A DNA stretch of 10,188 bases from Sodalis-like endosymbiont of Proechinophthirus fluctus (GCF_001602625.1 NZ_LECR01000008.1:5169-15356), one strand, 5' to 3'; positions 1 through 8,364 are shown, counted from the first letter of the stretch. Numbers and translations: made by a program. Notes: a model not told the origin generated them from the letters alone.

Positions 1-72
1 GGAAGAAAACGTGAAATAATTGGGTAGTCTAGGTATGTTGTGGCGCACGACAGATTAATTGGTACAACATCA

Positions 73-555
73 ATGATTGATAAAACCGATCGTAAGATTT
101 TATCCCTACTACATAGGGATTGCAGACTGCCATTAAAGAATTTGTCCGACGCAATCCATCTAACGTCCATGCCGTGTGCTAAAATCATTTAAAAAGATTG
201 TAGGATGAAGGGATTATCAAGAGCAAGGTCGCGCTTTTAAATAATGAAAAGCTCGGATTTAACCGAACCGTGTTTATGATAGTGAAAACGCAGTAGCATA
301 CCCAGGAATTATACAGCCGCTTTGTCATCCACGTGGAATCAATGCAGGAAGTTATGTTTTTTACCATTTATCCGGTGAATATGAATATTTACTACAGGTC
401 CTGTTTTCTGATATGAAAAATTACGATATTTTCTATAATCGCTTGGTTGCTGGCGTGCTTGGCCTTCTGAACATGACATCAACCTTCGCTATGGAAAACA
501 CTAAAACACAACTGAATTACTGCTGGATTTATCCGTCGATAAAGAGGAGACGTGA
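73..555 (+). pseudogene. Lrp/AsnC-family transcriptional regulator, frameshifted
   Basis: Family members are DNA-binding regulators that sense amino acids or other small molecules. From ATG 73 the first frame reads MIDKTDRKILSLLHRD, the classic start of the AsnC winged helix (residues 1-40). The reading then moves to a second frame (DEGIIKSKVALLNNEKLGFN, joining helix to C-terminal domain), then to a third at about 362 (LSGEYEYLLQVL, the ligand-binding RAM domain with its G-E-Y-E/D-Y-L-L signature), and ends in a frame giving TTELLLDLSVDKEET with a TGA at 553-555. The total of 161 codons equals the normal family length, so the damage is by single-base indels and stops (TAG at 201 and 294), not by large deletion. 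It points right, convergent with the GntR relic at 643-1422. It could have controlled neighbouring catabolic genes, but the sequence does not show which. Confidence 0.85.
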
Positions 556-642
556 TAAATGACGACTTATGTATTATGCGCATTGTGTAGAAGACTATTA
601 CCCCGGCATCGGACAGTGGCGCTTTGCATAAAGACATGACGA

Positions 643-1422
643 TCAGAGATAAATAATATGGTCATCCCTCTCTTCAAGTCTCATAGGCGATTGGCGTATC
701 AGACCAGCACAATGGTTGCTTATCCCCTGTGCACGTTTAGTTAACACCGGATGCAGTGTCAATATGTTGTTCAATGCTTTCAGCATCACATCCCGCATGT
801 AAATCAAATATTCCAACATAATAATGATAGCGACATCCGCGTTACCATTGAGTATTGCCTGGAGTAGTTCATTATGATCGTTGTTGCGCTCACCCTGCTC
901 CGCTGTAACAAATAATAGCACGCGTTGATAGATGGAAAATTCCTCTGCCAGAGGCTTAACCATCAAATAGAGCCAGTTGCTGCCAAAATTTTCTATCATG
1001 ATAAATTTTGTCCGCTATGCCATTCAGGATTATACCTATCAGGTGGCTCAGGTAATGTTTTCTGGGTGTGAACTAGGCGGTGATATGCCGACAAAAAACG
1101 CGCCTACCACTCAACATCGCGGGTTTCAATCGACTTACCCACCGCGATAATTTCAAATATTATACGTTGTTCAGTTAATTCAATTAGCTTTTCGAGATTT
1201 AGGCTGCGCACACTAAAGTCTTGCTGTGGCGCAACATCAACCAAGAACTCCCGCTAGCTGGCTCAGAGCTTTGCGTACCATATTTAGGCTTATACTAAAT
1301 CTCTGGGCGATCTCTGAGATATTAAGGTTATGCCCAGGAACAAGTTGCCCCGTCAGAATCAATCCCTATACGAGAGAATAGATCGTCGTATTTAACGATC
1401 TGACATCTTTAAAAGCCTTCAT
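643..1422 (-). pseudogene. GntR-family (FCD domain) regulator, broken
   Basis: GntR/FCD proteins are usually repressors of catabolic operons, released by a carboxylic-acid ligand. Reading leftwards from ATG at 1422-1420, residues 1-60 contain LILTGQLVPGHNLNISEIAQ followed by RFSISLNMVRKALSQLA, the GntR winged helix (compare the usual G-x-L-x-PG-x-x-L and V-R-x-A-L-x-x-L). After a frameshift comes FSVRSLNLEKLIELTEQR, the linker into the FCD domain. NPEWHSGQNL and then SNWLYLMVKPLAEEFS match the FCD ligand- and metal-binding helices, and the frame ends at TGA 645-643. Internal TAG codons lie at 1368-1366 and 1106-1104, and a TGA arises from the frameshift. The length of 260 codons is close to the family norm of about 230-250. 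It is transcribed away from the transporter/oxygenase genes, the usual arrangement for a local repressor. It is clearly non-functional as read. Confidence 0.85.
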
Positions 1423-1441
1423 TTTACTTATCCAGTAAAAT
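1421..1441. promoter_or_regulatory. Inverted repeat at the gntR-like start, possible operator
   Basis: ATTTTAC at 1421-1427 and its exact complement GTAAAAT at 1435-1441 flank a 7-base spacer and overlap the start codon of the GntR-family relic. The same GTAAAAT word recurs in the palindrome at 1456-1469. GntR-family proteins bind short palindromes as dimers and often autoregulate, so an operator is plausible. In such AT-rich DNA, chance repeats of this size are possible. Confidence 0.35.
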
Positions 1442-1455
1442 TATATTTTTTAGTA

Positions 1456-1469
1456 AGGTAAAATTACCT
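1456..1469. promoter_or_regulatory. 14-bp palindrome upstream of gntR-like gene, possible operator
   Basis: AGGTAA at 1456-1461 and TTACCT at 1464-1469 form a perfect 6-bp inverted repeat around a 2-base centre, about 34 bases upstream of the GntR-family start. Size, symmetry and position fit a GntR dimer site. It shares the GTAAAAT word with the repeat at 1421-1441, which makes the pair more convincing than either alone. Confidence 0.4.
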
Positions 1470-1581
1470 CTCGGAGATGTATCACATAACAGTATAGAAT
1501 AGGAATAAAAGGACATTCATATAAAAAAATATAATATATATTTTTATTTTAAAAATTTTTTGTTGCATATTATCAATATCA
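1470..1581. other. AT-rich intergenic spacer
   Basis: The spacer is strongly A/T rich, with A/T runs near 1520-1562. I see no coding pattern, tRNA or convincing hairpin. The divergent promoters for the GntR-type gene and for the rightward genes would be expected here, but no -35/-10 pair stands out. Confidence 0.5.
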
Positions 1582-1821
1582 ATGACAAACGCGTGTGCCG
1601 AGAGCCAATATGTCCGTACTGTTAAACAAATCATCATTTAAATTCGAGAGAATGCAGGTAGTATGGACCTAATTGGCTTTAGTATCAGCGAGCGTGAGCC
1701 TGAAAAAACTTACTTTAATTTAACCTTATTGGTCCGTCAGGCCAAATCGATGCTGGATAAGACTGCAGCGCCCGCGATTGGCATCATTAGAAATTCACAT
1801 TTTGCGGTCATTACCCTCTAG
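1582..1821 (+). pseudogene. Unidentified small reading frame, interrupted
   Basis: I do not recognise this gene. An in-frame reading from ATG 1582 passes one TAA at 1639-1641 and continues through an internal ATG at 1663 to TAG at 1819-1821. The part after 1663 is 52 residues (starting MDLIGFSISEREPEKTYFNL, ending NSHFAVITL) and has a balanced, soluble-protein composition rather than random translation. The segment before the TAA (QYVRTVKQIII) reads like a helix continuing into it, which suggests a longer ancestral protein. The TAG at 1819 may also be secondary, because the same frame stays open to a TAG at 1951-1953. No Shine-Dalgarno site is obvious at either ATG. It could be a remnant of an enzyme or effector; I assign no function. 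Confidence 0.4.
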
Positions 1822-1942
1822 ATCACCGATAATTATCTATATATCTCAATCGTATTGACAATGGAGATATATAGGAGTTCCATTTACCTCTACCTAGGCC
1901 ACTCAACTTATTTTTCTTTTCTAGAGAAACCGGGAAGAAATA

Positions 1943-2260
1943 ATGTAGATACTTAGAATTATTATTCACGACAAGTCGATTATTGATGATTATTATAATA
2001 ATGTCAGAGAGCCGGAATTATTCGATCATGGATATTTTAACTATTTTAATGAAATGTTTGAAGGAGATCCTCAATACTATTTTAAAAAAAACGACACCAA
2101 ACTTTATCGCATTCACTGTCCAGTTATTATGCTGCATGATCTAAACGATATTCCTTTTCCACCTAGTAACAATGCTGAATATCTATTTTTTAAAATAGAG
2201 ATGGATAAAAAGTCAGATATTTATATCGTCAAGATCATGGACACCTGCACAAACTGTTAA
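1943..2260 (+). pseudogene. Unidentified 105-residue protein with TAG at codon 2
   Basis: I do not recognise this gene. An ATG at 1943, preceded by GGGAAG at 1931-1936, is followed immediately by TAG and then by an uninterrupted frame to TAA at 2258-2260. The reading ILRIIIHDKSIIDDYYNNV continues into a Tyr/Phe/Asp-rich stretch and ends KIMDTCTNC. An alternative is a shorter intact protein starting at ATG 2054 (MFEGDPQYYFKKND, 68 residues), but no ribosome site supports that start. The DNA is markedly AT rich and no membrane segment is visible. It is one of the longest uninterrupted frames here (104 codons after the TAG), which is unusual in this window and may mean it decayed recently or is a foreign gene. 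It could be the end of the preceding relic after a frameshift, although other stops between them argue against that. Confidence 0.45.
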
Positions 2261-2477
2261 CGTTGGCATAAACATTGGAATAAATATTATTTCCTCAGTA
2301 ACTTTATTTTATAACTATAAATAATTATATAATTCCTTTCATTCTGTTAAATAACGAGTTAGATAAAATAATTAGTTTTAACTCTAGAGGAATTCTATTT
2401 CAAATTTATTTTTTCTTCCCTTAGTTTTTATCAAAAAACTAGGATATTATAATTAATTATAAATTTTCTTTTAAAGG
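2261..2477. other. AT-rich leader upstream of the ABC transporter operon
   Basis: No gene is visible. The region is very A/T rich and contains the A/T hairpin at 2422-2441 and an AAAGGA element at 2473-2478 that fits the ribosome site of the binding-protein gene. The operon promoter probably lay here, but I cannot pick a specific one. Confidence 0.5.
2422..2441. repeat. A/T inverted repeat (8-bp arms) upstream of the transporter operon
   Basis: TAGTTTTT at 2422-2429 and AAAAACTA at 2434-2441 are exact complements around a 4-base loop. It lies about 35 bases before the presumed ribosome site of the binding-protein gene, a position compatible with an operator or a weak attenuator. The stem is almost entirely A/T, so stability is low and chance is a real alternative. 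Confidence 0.3.
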
Positions 2478-3561
2478 AAAATCTTCATCATTATTTTAAC
2501 CTATTTTCTAGCATCAATCCTCTTTATCCATTTTTACCCTCTCCATGGCGAACGAAGAGAAAGAGAGATTCGCAGAATTGATTGCATCTCTTAAGGCTGA
2601 AAGGATTTTTAAACTGGCAGTCACTGTTGTTCATTTCAATGATGATTTCTATAAAAAATTATCTACGGTATCACCGATGAAGAGAAACGCTCAGGAGTGG
2701 ATGTGGTTCAGATCTCTCCGTGGCAGGCGCTTATAGCAATATGAGTGAGCAATTTTCGAAATTGGAAGTGTTCAAAATCATAGGCGCCGATATAGCGATT
2801 CTGTCATCCGCCGCTTATAGCTGTTTCGGCTCCATTATCAAATTATTGAAAGCGAGCAGAATAAAGGTTGCCTCGGTCGGGATCCCGGTGGATAGTAATA
2901 ATATCTATTTTAGCGTGCTACAGGATGATACCTATACCGGTAAATTAATAGCAGAGACCGTTTGCCATTCCTCAGTCAAGCCCAAGAACGTGGCGATAAT
3001 CCCTGTCCCCGATAGCGCTGAATAAGTACGTCTTCTTTATGACGGTTTCAAGGAAGAAACCAAGAATGCCTCACCCTAGTCTCAGTTTTTGAAACGAGAT
3101 TCGGCAGCGGTATTAATTTGTAGGAAGAGCTTACTAAAGCGTCTGATCTTATGTTACTTAATCCTGAGGTGAACTTTATCTATGCTCCGCAAAATCACCT
3201 TGGGCATAGGGTCGGTAAAGGCTATTCTCTAACAACATCGCTAGGATTCTGTTATGAGCTCGGCCATGGTGAAGGTGAAAAGGATCGTACCGATGATCGA
3301 ATAAGGGAAAATGCTGGCCGCTGTATCCGAACCCGGCATCATTATGGGCCGTCTGGATGAGCCGTTTAGCAGTATACACCATTCATTCCATAGAAGGAAA
3401 ACCCCTTCCCAACTTGGCTACTGCAGGAACCGATGGGCTGAATTATGCCCACTTAAACGTGTTGAATAAGGCTCTGGATAAGAGCAATGTGGCAACCTGC
3501 CCCTTTGAACCATATAGAATCTCTCCTGCCGATTGGAAAATCCCCATCATACGCCATATAG
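2478..3561 (+). pseudogene. Sugar-type ABC transporter periplasmic binding protein, degraded
   Basis: This would be the periplasmic solute receptor of the importer whose ATPase and permease follow. It belongs to the ribose/TorT-like periplasmic-binding family. A hydrophobic leader IFIIILTYFLASILFIHF begins at 2481 without a start codon, behind an AAAGGA site. The mature part starts around ATG 2545 (MANEEKERFAELIASLKAER) and continues FKLAVTVVHFNDDFYK. A second frame gives AGAYSNMSEQFSKLEVFKII (2720-2780), then GADIAILSSAAYS and IKVASVGIPVDSNN, typical of the first lobe. Later pieces are NPEVNFIYAPQNHLGH (3157-3204), GKMLAAVSEPGIIMGRLDE (3305-3361) and the C-terminal NVATCPFEPYRISPADWKIP (3487-3546). 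Stops lie at 3023, 3121, 3230, 3242 and 3302, with at least five frame changes. The end is approximate. The ligand cannot be read from the sequence; ribose-type folds also bind non-sugar ligands. Confidence 0.85.
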
Positions 3562-3585
3562 TAAGTCAGGTACCAGGAGATAGCG

Positions 3586-4962
3586 ATGCAAACAGAACAA
3601 CTCATGGAAAAGCCGGTTGATGTTCATCACTCGTTGCTGCTGCGGATCGATGGCTTATTAAAGCGAGTTGGCGCGACGTAGGTGCTGAACAGTGTTTTGA
3701 TCCAGTTCCAGGCGGGAAAGATCCATTACGTGCTCGGCGAGAATAGAGCGGATAAGTCATCATTGGAAAAATTATTAGTGAGCTATATAAGATTGATGAT
3801 GGCATTATCTGGTATGGCGATCTACAGGTCTCCTTTGGCAGTTCCCGTGAAGCCAGCCACGCTGTGGTGGTGATGGTATAGAGGAACTTTCTCTTACGCC
3901 GAACTTGTCGGTGCGCGCCAACCTGTAGTTGGGTGTGGAGAATGTGGCAGAATGGTGCTATCTCTCACGCGTAAATCGCAAGAGGTCACGCACGTGCAGG
4001 AAATTCCACCAACTTGGCCTCGCTGACATTGACATAGAGCAGGTAGTAGCAAGTTTTCCGATTGCCGTGCAGGAGTTCATCGAGATTGTCAAATCGCTCA
4101 TATCCCGGCCGAAGGTGATCATTCTCGATGAACCACGGACATGCTCATCGTGGTTGAAACAGATTGTTTTTCAAACGTATTAAGAAGAATTCGATCCACG
4201 GGGATGACCTCGACCTTCGGTCACCTACAATACTTGAAAATGTCCTTAGCATTAACGATAAGGGAAAGAAAAAGTTCTCGTTATTGCTCGACTTCGATCG
4301 CCTGCCGGTGAACAGAATGAGGCCCTTACCCTTAACGCGTCTTTACTGTTAGGTAGGAGCGGCGAAGTGGTGTAGGCATTTACGGGATCGTTGGGTGTGG
4401 TGGTGAAGATCTGCTACGCAATCCCAAACGAGGGCCTCCACCCTATTCCGTTTAGAAGGCTATGAATAGGCCAAAAAACGTCATCGAGGCGCTGAAAAAA
4501 GGCGTGGAGTGGCTACCTGGTAGAGTGAGCTATTGTGTTTATACGACATTGAACATCGTGAAAAACTGATGATCACACAGTTAAAAACTGTCACCCGAGT
4601 CGGATTTATTATTACAAGACAAACTAATGTGATAGTGGATAAATTACTGCAGGAGTGCGGCGTAAATATGACAGTAAACATGATCTTCTGACGAGTATGA
4701 GCAGCGGTAATAAACTAAAAGTCGTGCTCGCCAGAGCCAATAGCCAGCGCCAGAAAAATACTGGTTCTGGAGGATACCTACTGCAGGGGTCGATATTGGT
4801 GCTAAACATAAAATACACCAGAGAATACGCGCTCTGTCTTCCTCCGGCGTAGAGGTGATTATTCTATCCAAAGATCTAGTGGAAACGATGATCCTGTGCA
4901 ATACGATCTGGACAATGTTTCATGGACGCATGGTGTTCACTTACCGTAATCCTAATAAGTGA
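3586..4962 (+). pseudogene. Sugar-type ABC transporter ATPase (RbsA-like, two domains), degraded
   Basis: This is the cytoplasmic energy-coupling subunit of the importer. It starts at ATG 3586 behind AGGAGA at 3576-3581 and ends at TGA 4960-4962. In domain 1 the Walker A region reads VLGENRADKSS (consensus GENGAGKST, so glycines are lost), the signature region is replaced by FPIAVQEFIEIVKSL, and Walker B is KVIILDEP (4114-4137). Domain 2 begins VGIYGIVGCGGEDLL (about 4375), keeps a signature-like LTSMSSGNKLKVVLARA (4690-4737), then a Walker B of KILVLED, and ends ETMILCNTIWTMFHGR. Stops lie at 3679, 3926 and 4467, and frameshifts occur throughout. At about 459 codons it is some 40 short of the usual 495-510. 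The linker between domains appears to be missing, because SGEVV runs straight into VGIYGI. The gene lies 25 bases after the binding-protein relic, and the permease follows. Confidence 0.93.
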
Positions 4963-5056
4963 TTAGGCCTCCATCATCTCAGACGTCGTGGGCTAAGCCA
5001 GCCCCGCCCCTGCAGAATATTTAAACGCAAGTAGTATTGAAATAGGAGTTTATATT
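4963..5056. other. Short spacer between ATPase and permease
   Basis: This 94-base gap has no coding pattern. A C-rich patch near 5001-5010 and an AGGAG ribosome site at 5044-5048 serving the permease are the only visible items. I see no terminator, which agrees with one transcript for the three transporter genes. Confidence 0.45.
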
Positions 5057-6077
5057 ATGCAGAGAGATGGGGATATTTTTCTCAGGAAAAAGAGAAAAAA
5101 ATAGAAAGCATTCATTGTCATACTGGATGCTTCCCCTACTGATTGTGTTAACCGCAATCTGTTCTGACATTTTTCAGCTGATATTCCTGTCGGTCAGTAA
5201 CGGTATCAACCTCACCTGCCAGTTAGCCCCTTTTCTTATTATATCGCTTGAGTAGGCTGTTGCATTAATACGAGTAGGTCTAGATTTATCCCTTTCGTCT
5301 TCTATGTCCCTGTCGGGTGTTTTTGGTATGATAGTGATGAATCAATTTGGCATTTCTACGGGTCTAGTTGCCATGCTTCTCTTTGTCACTTTAACCGTGA
5401 CTGTATCAGGGATAATGATTGCAATGTTTATACCTCCCCTCTGGTGATTACTTTAAAGATGCTCTCTGTCTCCCAGGCATTGGCACTCATTCTTTCAGGC
5501 GGCGTGCCTTATTTATGGTTTTCCAGCCCTCTATATTGACACTGTGAGCTACGGCACATGGCTCGTTTTACCTATGATGGTATGGATTGCCGTCGCTTTG
5601 ATTCTCTTTATCGGAGTATTGCTCAAATATAATCTGTTCGGCTGTTATACATATGCGATGGGCTCGAATGTGTTTGCAGTTTCAAAGTCAGTTATTAACG
5701 TAAGGTTCAACACGGTTCTGGTGTAAATGGTAAGCAGTTTTTTCTCGGGCACGGGGCTACTATCTGGCATGGGGGCTACTATATTAAACGCGTGGATTAG
5801 TTCCTCCCAACCTATCGCCGAGGCGAATTTGATGCTGCAATATTTTTCTGTGGTCGTTCTCGGCGGTATATAGTGCTAGCAATCTCCGTCAGGTCATTGC
5901 GGTCGTGATCGTTTTAACGATACTTTATAATATAATTAACATAGTGGATGTCCCACCTATTAATAAACTCTCTCGGTAGGTATCGTGATTATTTCAGACG
6001 TTATTTTGACATATTTCGATGTCGAGAATCACATCAATAATATTATTATGTTTTTTCCATCTGTCGGTGTAATATGA
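5057..6077 (+). pseudogene. Sugar-type ABC transporter permease (RbsC-like), degraded
   Basis: This is the inner-membrane channel subunit of the importer. ATG 5057 follows AGGAG by eight bases; a frame change soon after leads into the frame starting at ATG 5067. A first hydrophobic helix (YWMLPLLIVLTAICSDIFQL) begins near residue 20. The RbsC-family motif survives as VGLDLSLSSSMSLSGVFGMI (5275-5334; consensus GGIDLSVGS). Further helices include LVLPMMVWIAVALILFIGVL (5562-5621), a region YAMGSNVFAVSKSVINVRF, then AVVIVLTILYNIINIVDVPP near the C-terminus. The last frame stops at TGA 6075-6077, after VENHINNIIMFFPSVGVI. The length of about 340 codons is normal. Internal stops lie at TAG 5253 and TAA 5724, with a cluster near 5870-5880 where the conserved glycine-rich loop should be. 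Only one permease gene is present, so a homodimer would be expected as in the ribose system. Confidence 0.93.
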
Positions 6078-6139
6078 CATTATGGACGCTTCACAGAACA
6101 CCGGCAGTTATTTATTTACCCGATATAGATGTACCGTGA

Positions 6140-6157
6140 TTCTGCTTAAATGCAGAA
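6140..6157. repeat. Small hairpin between permease and RidA-family relic
   Basis: TTCTGC at 6140-6145 and GCAGAA at 6152-6157 are exact complements around a 6-base loop. No T tract follows, so it does not look like an intrinsic terminator. It could be an mRNA-processing hairpin in the operon, or chance. Confidence 0.25.
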
Positions 6158-6199
6158 GATAATTATCAATTTCACATTCAACTATACAGGAGAATTACT

Positions 6200-6610
6200 A
6201 TTTCTGACAATGTTCTATATTAACCCTGATAACTCCAGTTCGGATAAGGGCCTTTATTCAAACTTGAAAAAATTGAAACCTGTTGATCTTTATTATATTT
6301 ATTGGCAGATGTTGGTCTGGTAAGAGACAGTAGTGGCAAAGGTGATTTTAATTCGCAGTTTACGCAGATATTTAAAAATTTTGGGATGTTCTTATCTACG
6401 GTCGGCTGCGATTATAACTAAGTAGTGAAATTCAACACTTGTCTAGTAGTTTCTCGGCATATTAATAACTTCATAAAAAATATGAAAGCGCTATTTCCCG
6501 CACTGTTTTTCATGGCTGATTATGCACCGAATACGATCCTAGTGGTGGACAGACTAGTGAAAGAGGATTTTCTTATTGAAATTGAAGCTGTTGCCCATGT
6601 ATGTGATTAA
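6200..6610 (+). pseudogene. RidA/YjgF-family protein (enamine or aminomuconate deaminase type)
   Basis: RidA-family proteins hydrolyse enamines/imines; some members act as 2-aminomuconate deaminases in aromatic catabolism. AGGAGA at 6188-6193 sits six bases before ATT TCT GAC AAT (6200), which looks like a start codon mutated from ATG. The body reads SSDKGLYSNLKKLKPVDL, then GDFNSQFTQIFKNFGMFLST and VGCDYN-stop-VVKFNTCLVV (family consensus F-x-N-L-x-x-x-L-x-x-A-G), then FPALFFMADYAPNTILVVDR and LIEIEAVAHV at the C-terminus. TAA at 6419 interrupts it and TAA 6608-6610 ends it. The 137 codons match the family. The arginine that canonical RidA uses near R-x-x-V is not visible (APNT instead), so it may belong to a divergent Rid subfamily or simply be mutated. 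Its place between transporter and ring-cleavage genes favours the catabolic role. Confidence 0.85.
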
Positions 6611-6636
6611 TAATTTATTTGACTGTATTTGTTAAT

Positions 6637-7254
6637 ATGAAGCTGGTTACGTATCTACTCTCTTCAAGAAAAAATAGGTGTGATTAGCATATCAGGAAAC
6701 ATTGTCGATATGAATGAGATTATCGAAAATTACACGCGCTATGATATTACCCTAAAAAGTATAATAACAGCCCTGATGAGGGTGGACTTCCGCTCGGGGA
6801 CGTTCGTTTGCTAGAGCCTATCTCCTATTCTCGACAGAATATCTCATGCGTCGGTAAAAAATATTTTACTCATTCTCACGATTTAGGCAATAGTAGCTAT
6901 AACTCTCGCGCCGCCTCGGGTAATAGATACTGGGTAAAGGTATCGATGTATTTTGTCCTGTGGGTCCACTTAGTAACCTAGGATGAATTTGTAGAGATCG
7001 GTTATAAAATTCTTTCCTGCAAATTCAACAGTAAAAAAATATGGTAATCCGAAATCCGTGATTTGATTTTTGACATTCCTACTCTTACTAAAACTATATG
7101 TAAAAATATCAAGTTACTACCTGGATATATTATTGCTACCGGTACTCCTTCCAGCGTTTTGTTAGGTTTCTTTCCGCTAAAATATTTAAGCCTGTGCGAC
7201 AAGGTGGTGGTAGCTATAGCTGAAATAGGTGAATTATACAATAGCATTATCTGA
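6637..7254 (+). pseudogene. Fumarylacetoacetate hydrolase (FAH) family protein, core deleted
   Basis: FAH-family enzymes are metal-dependent hydrolases, hydratases or decarboxylases acting on keto-acid products of ring cleavage. The reading starts MKLVTYLLS at ATG 6637, changes frame, and continues EKIGVISISGNIVDMNEIIE. A further frame gives VRLLEPISYSRQNISCVGKK plus YFTHSHDLG, the standard CVGKNY-x-x-H-x-x-E block. It then jumps to GNRYWVKGIDVFCPVGPL (family GKS-F-D-T-F-C-P-x-GP), and the last part is DLIFDIPTLTKTICKN and LLPGYIIATGTPSSVLLGFF, ending at TGA 7252. The stretch that should lie between, with the D-Y-E-x-E metal ligands, is absent. The total of 206 codons is well below the family's 250-290. 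TAG 6979 is an additional internal stop. It starts 26 bases after the RidA relic, consistent with co-transcription. Confidence 0.85.
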
Positions 7255-7433
7255 TGATGGCAAGTCATATTTTTGTCCATCGAACTTAGTGTTATATCGA
7301 ATAACTTATCTGTATTGATAAGAATCAAGTCTGACTTGTATTCAGTCTCTATAATTATAGAAATACAAAGGGACATTTACAGGTCTGTTATCTTTTTAAT
7401 AATTAAAAATTATTGATTTTATGAGGCACTATT
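7255..7433. other. Spacer between FAH-family and dioxygenase relics
   Basis: This 179-base region is AT rich. Short open stretches do not resemble a protein family I know. A GAGG element at 7423-7426 is the probable ribosome site of the dioxygenase. The length exceeds the other operon gaps, so a lost small gene is possible but not supported. Confidence 0.4.
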
Positions 7434-8327
7434 ATGGCCAATATTGTAATTGCAATTAGTATGTCTCATATTTTCGACGTTCTGGGTTGGGTGGATGAAC
7501 TCTAGGCACAGCAGCGTGAGATCCTGGCGATGATCCATGCGAATATTGGACAGGCAGAATACATGATGCAAGCTCTGAAATTTGATAAAAAGTACAATAT
7601 TGCTAGTAACGTAGAAATCTTGCAGACACTGTTGGAGAAACTAATCTACGGAAGTTTTGTTGTGATACGAATGGGGATTATTGAATATGGTAATAACCTA
7701 ATAATGCTGCTTTTATTTATTAATCCCAAGTTCAATATTCCAATGATACCCATTTATATCAACGTATTCTCTCCCCTTCCTATACCAGTATTTCCGAGCG
7801 TATAATTTTGGCTTAAAAGTGCATAAAATTATCTATTTATTTCTGGATGATTATCGCGTTTACTTCTTGGCAACGGATCTTTCTCATTTACCAATGTCCT
7901 GGATATAGGACCTGCTAGAAATGATGAACTGCTACAGCGTATGAAAGTTTATCAGATCGTCGGCAAGAGATCCCTTATTGAAGATCCCACGCTTTATTTC
8001 TATTTTTCCCAGTATATGATTAATATGATGAGCAAAATGGAATGGCCCCTGTGCTACAATCATCCACCGATCAACGAAGAGTTGGATCGCGAAATAGATT
8101 AGGATCGCGAAATATTGGAGCTTTTCGAGGCTGCTGATATCAACTATATGCGTTCCATTACCTATGAGAAAGTGGGGAAGCGTAGCGGTCACGGTAAGAA
8201 TGAGGATCTTAAATAGGTAACAATGGTAGACAAAATGAAAGGGGCCAATCCTGATTATGTCGCTTATGAATATAAGCCAGAATGGATAATAGGCATGAGC
8301 TATTTAACCTATCCTAAGAAATTCTGA
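7434..8327 (+). pseudogene. Class III extradiol ring-cleavage dioxygenase (LigB type), degraded
   Basis: LigB-type enzymes are non-haem iron dioxygenases that open a catechol- or aminophenol-type ring. ATG 7434 follows GAGG by seven bases. The N-terminus MANIVIAISMSHI carries the family's first metal histidine (S-H-I). The part IPMIPIYINVFSPLPIP matches the family's I-P-x-x-P-x-x-x-N block, followed in another frame by LATDLSH (family G-x-L-S-H). Then come VLDIGPARNDELLQRMKVYQ, YFSQYMINMMSKMEWPL, VGKRSGHGKNED (consensus G-H-G-G-x-E) and MKGANPDYVAYEYKPEW at the C-terminus. The second metal histidine, usually in G-D-D-H, is not visible (IEYGNN region near 7680). TAG stops lie at 7503, 8100 and 8214, TAA is near 7807, and TGA 8325-8327 ends it. 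The 298 codons fit the family. It lies between FAH-type and FAD-hydroxylase genes, as expected for a meta-cleavage pathway. Confidence 0.8.
8084..8114. repeat. 13-bp direct repeat with 18-bp period inside the dioxygenase relic
   Basis: GGATCGCGAAATA occurs at 8084-8096 and again at 8102-8114. The period is 18 bases (six codons), so the protein reads DREID-stop-DREIL. It looks like an in-frame tandem duplication that has since diverged in its last five bases and acquired a TAG between the copies. Confidence 0.7.
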
Positions 8328-8364
8328 TTTTTATCGTCTTATAGATATTTATCTCCTGGGGAAA

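Noticed and set aside
3176..3382. Minus-strand frame of 68 codons over the binding-protein relic
   Set aside because: The plus strand carries recognisable binding-protein motifs (NPEVNFIYAPQNHLGH, EPGIIMGRLDE) across the same bases, so this is an antisense shadow.
4481..4901. Three overlapping minus-strand frames over the second ATPase domain
   Set aside because: The plus strand encodes the signature-like and Walker B motifs of the ATPase here; the minus frames are by-products.
7002..7376. A 124-codon minus-strand frame, the longest uninterrupted one in the window
   Set aside because: It lies antisense to the FAH-family C-terminus, which has clear family motifs on the plus strand. Its translation looks like no protein family and it lacks a ribosome site.
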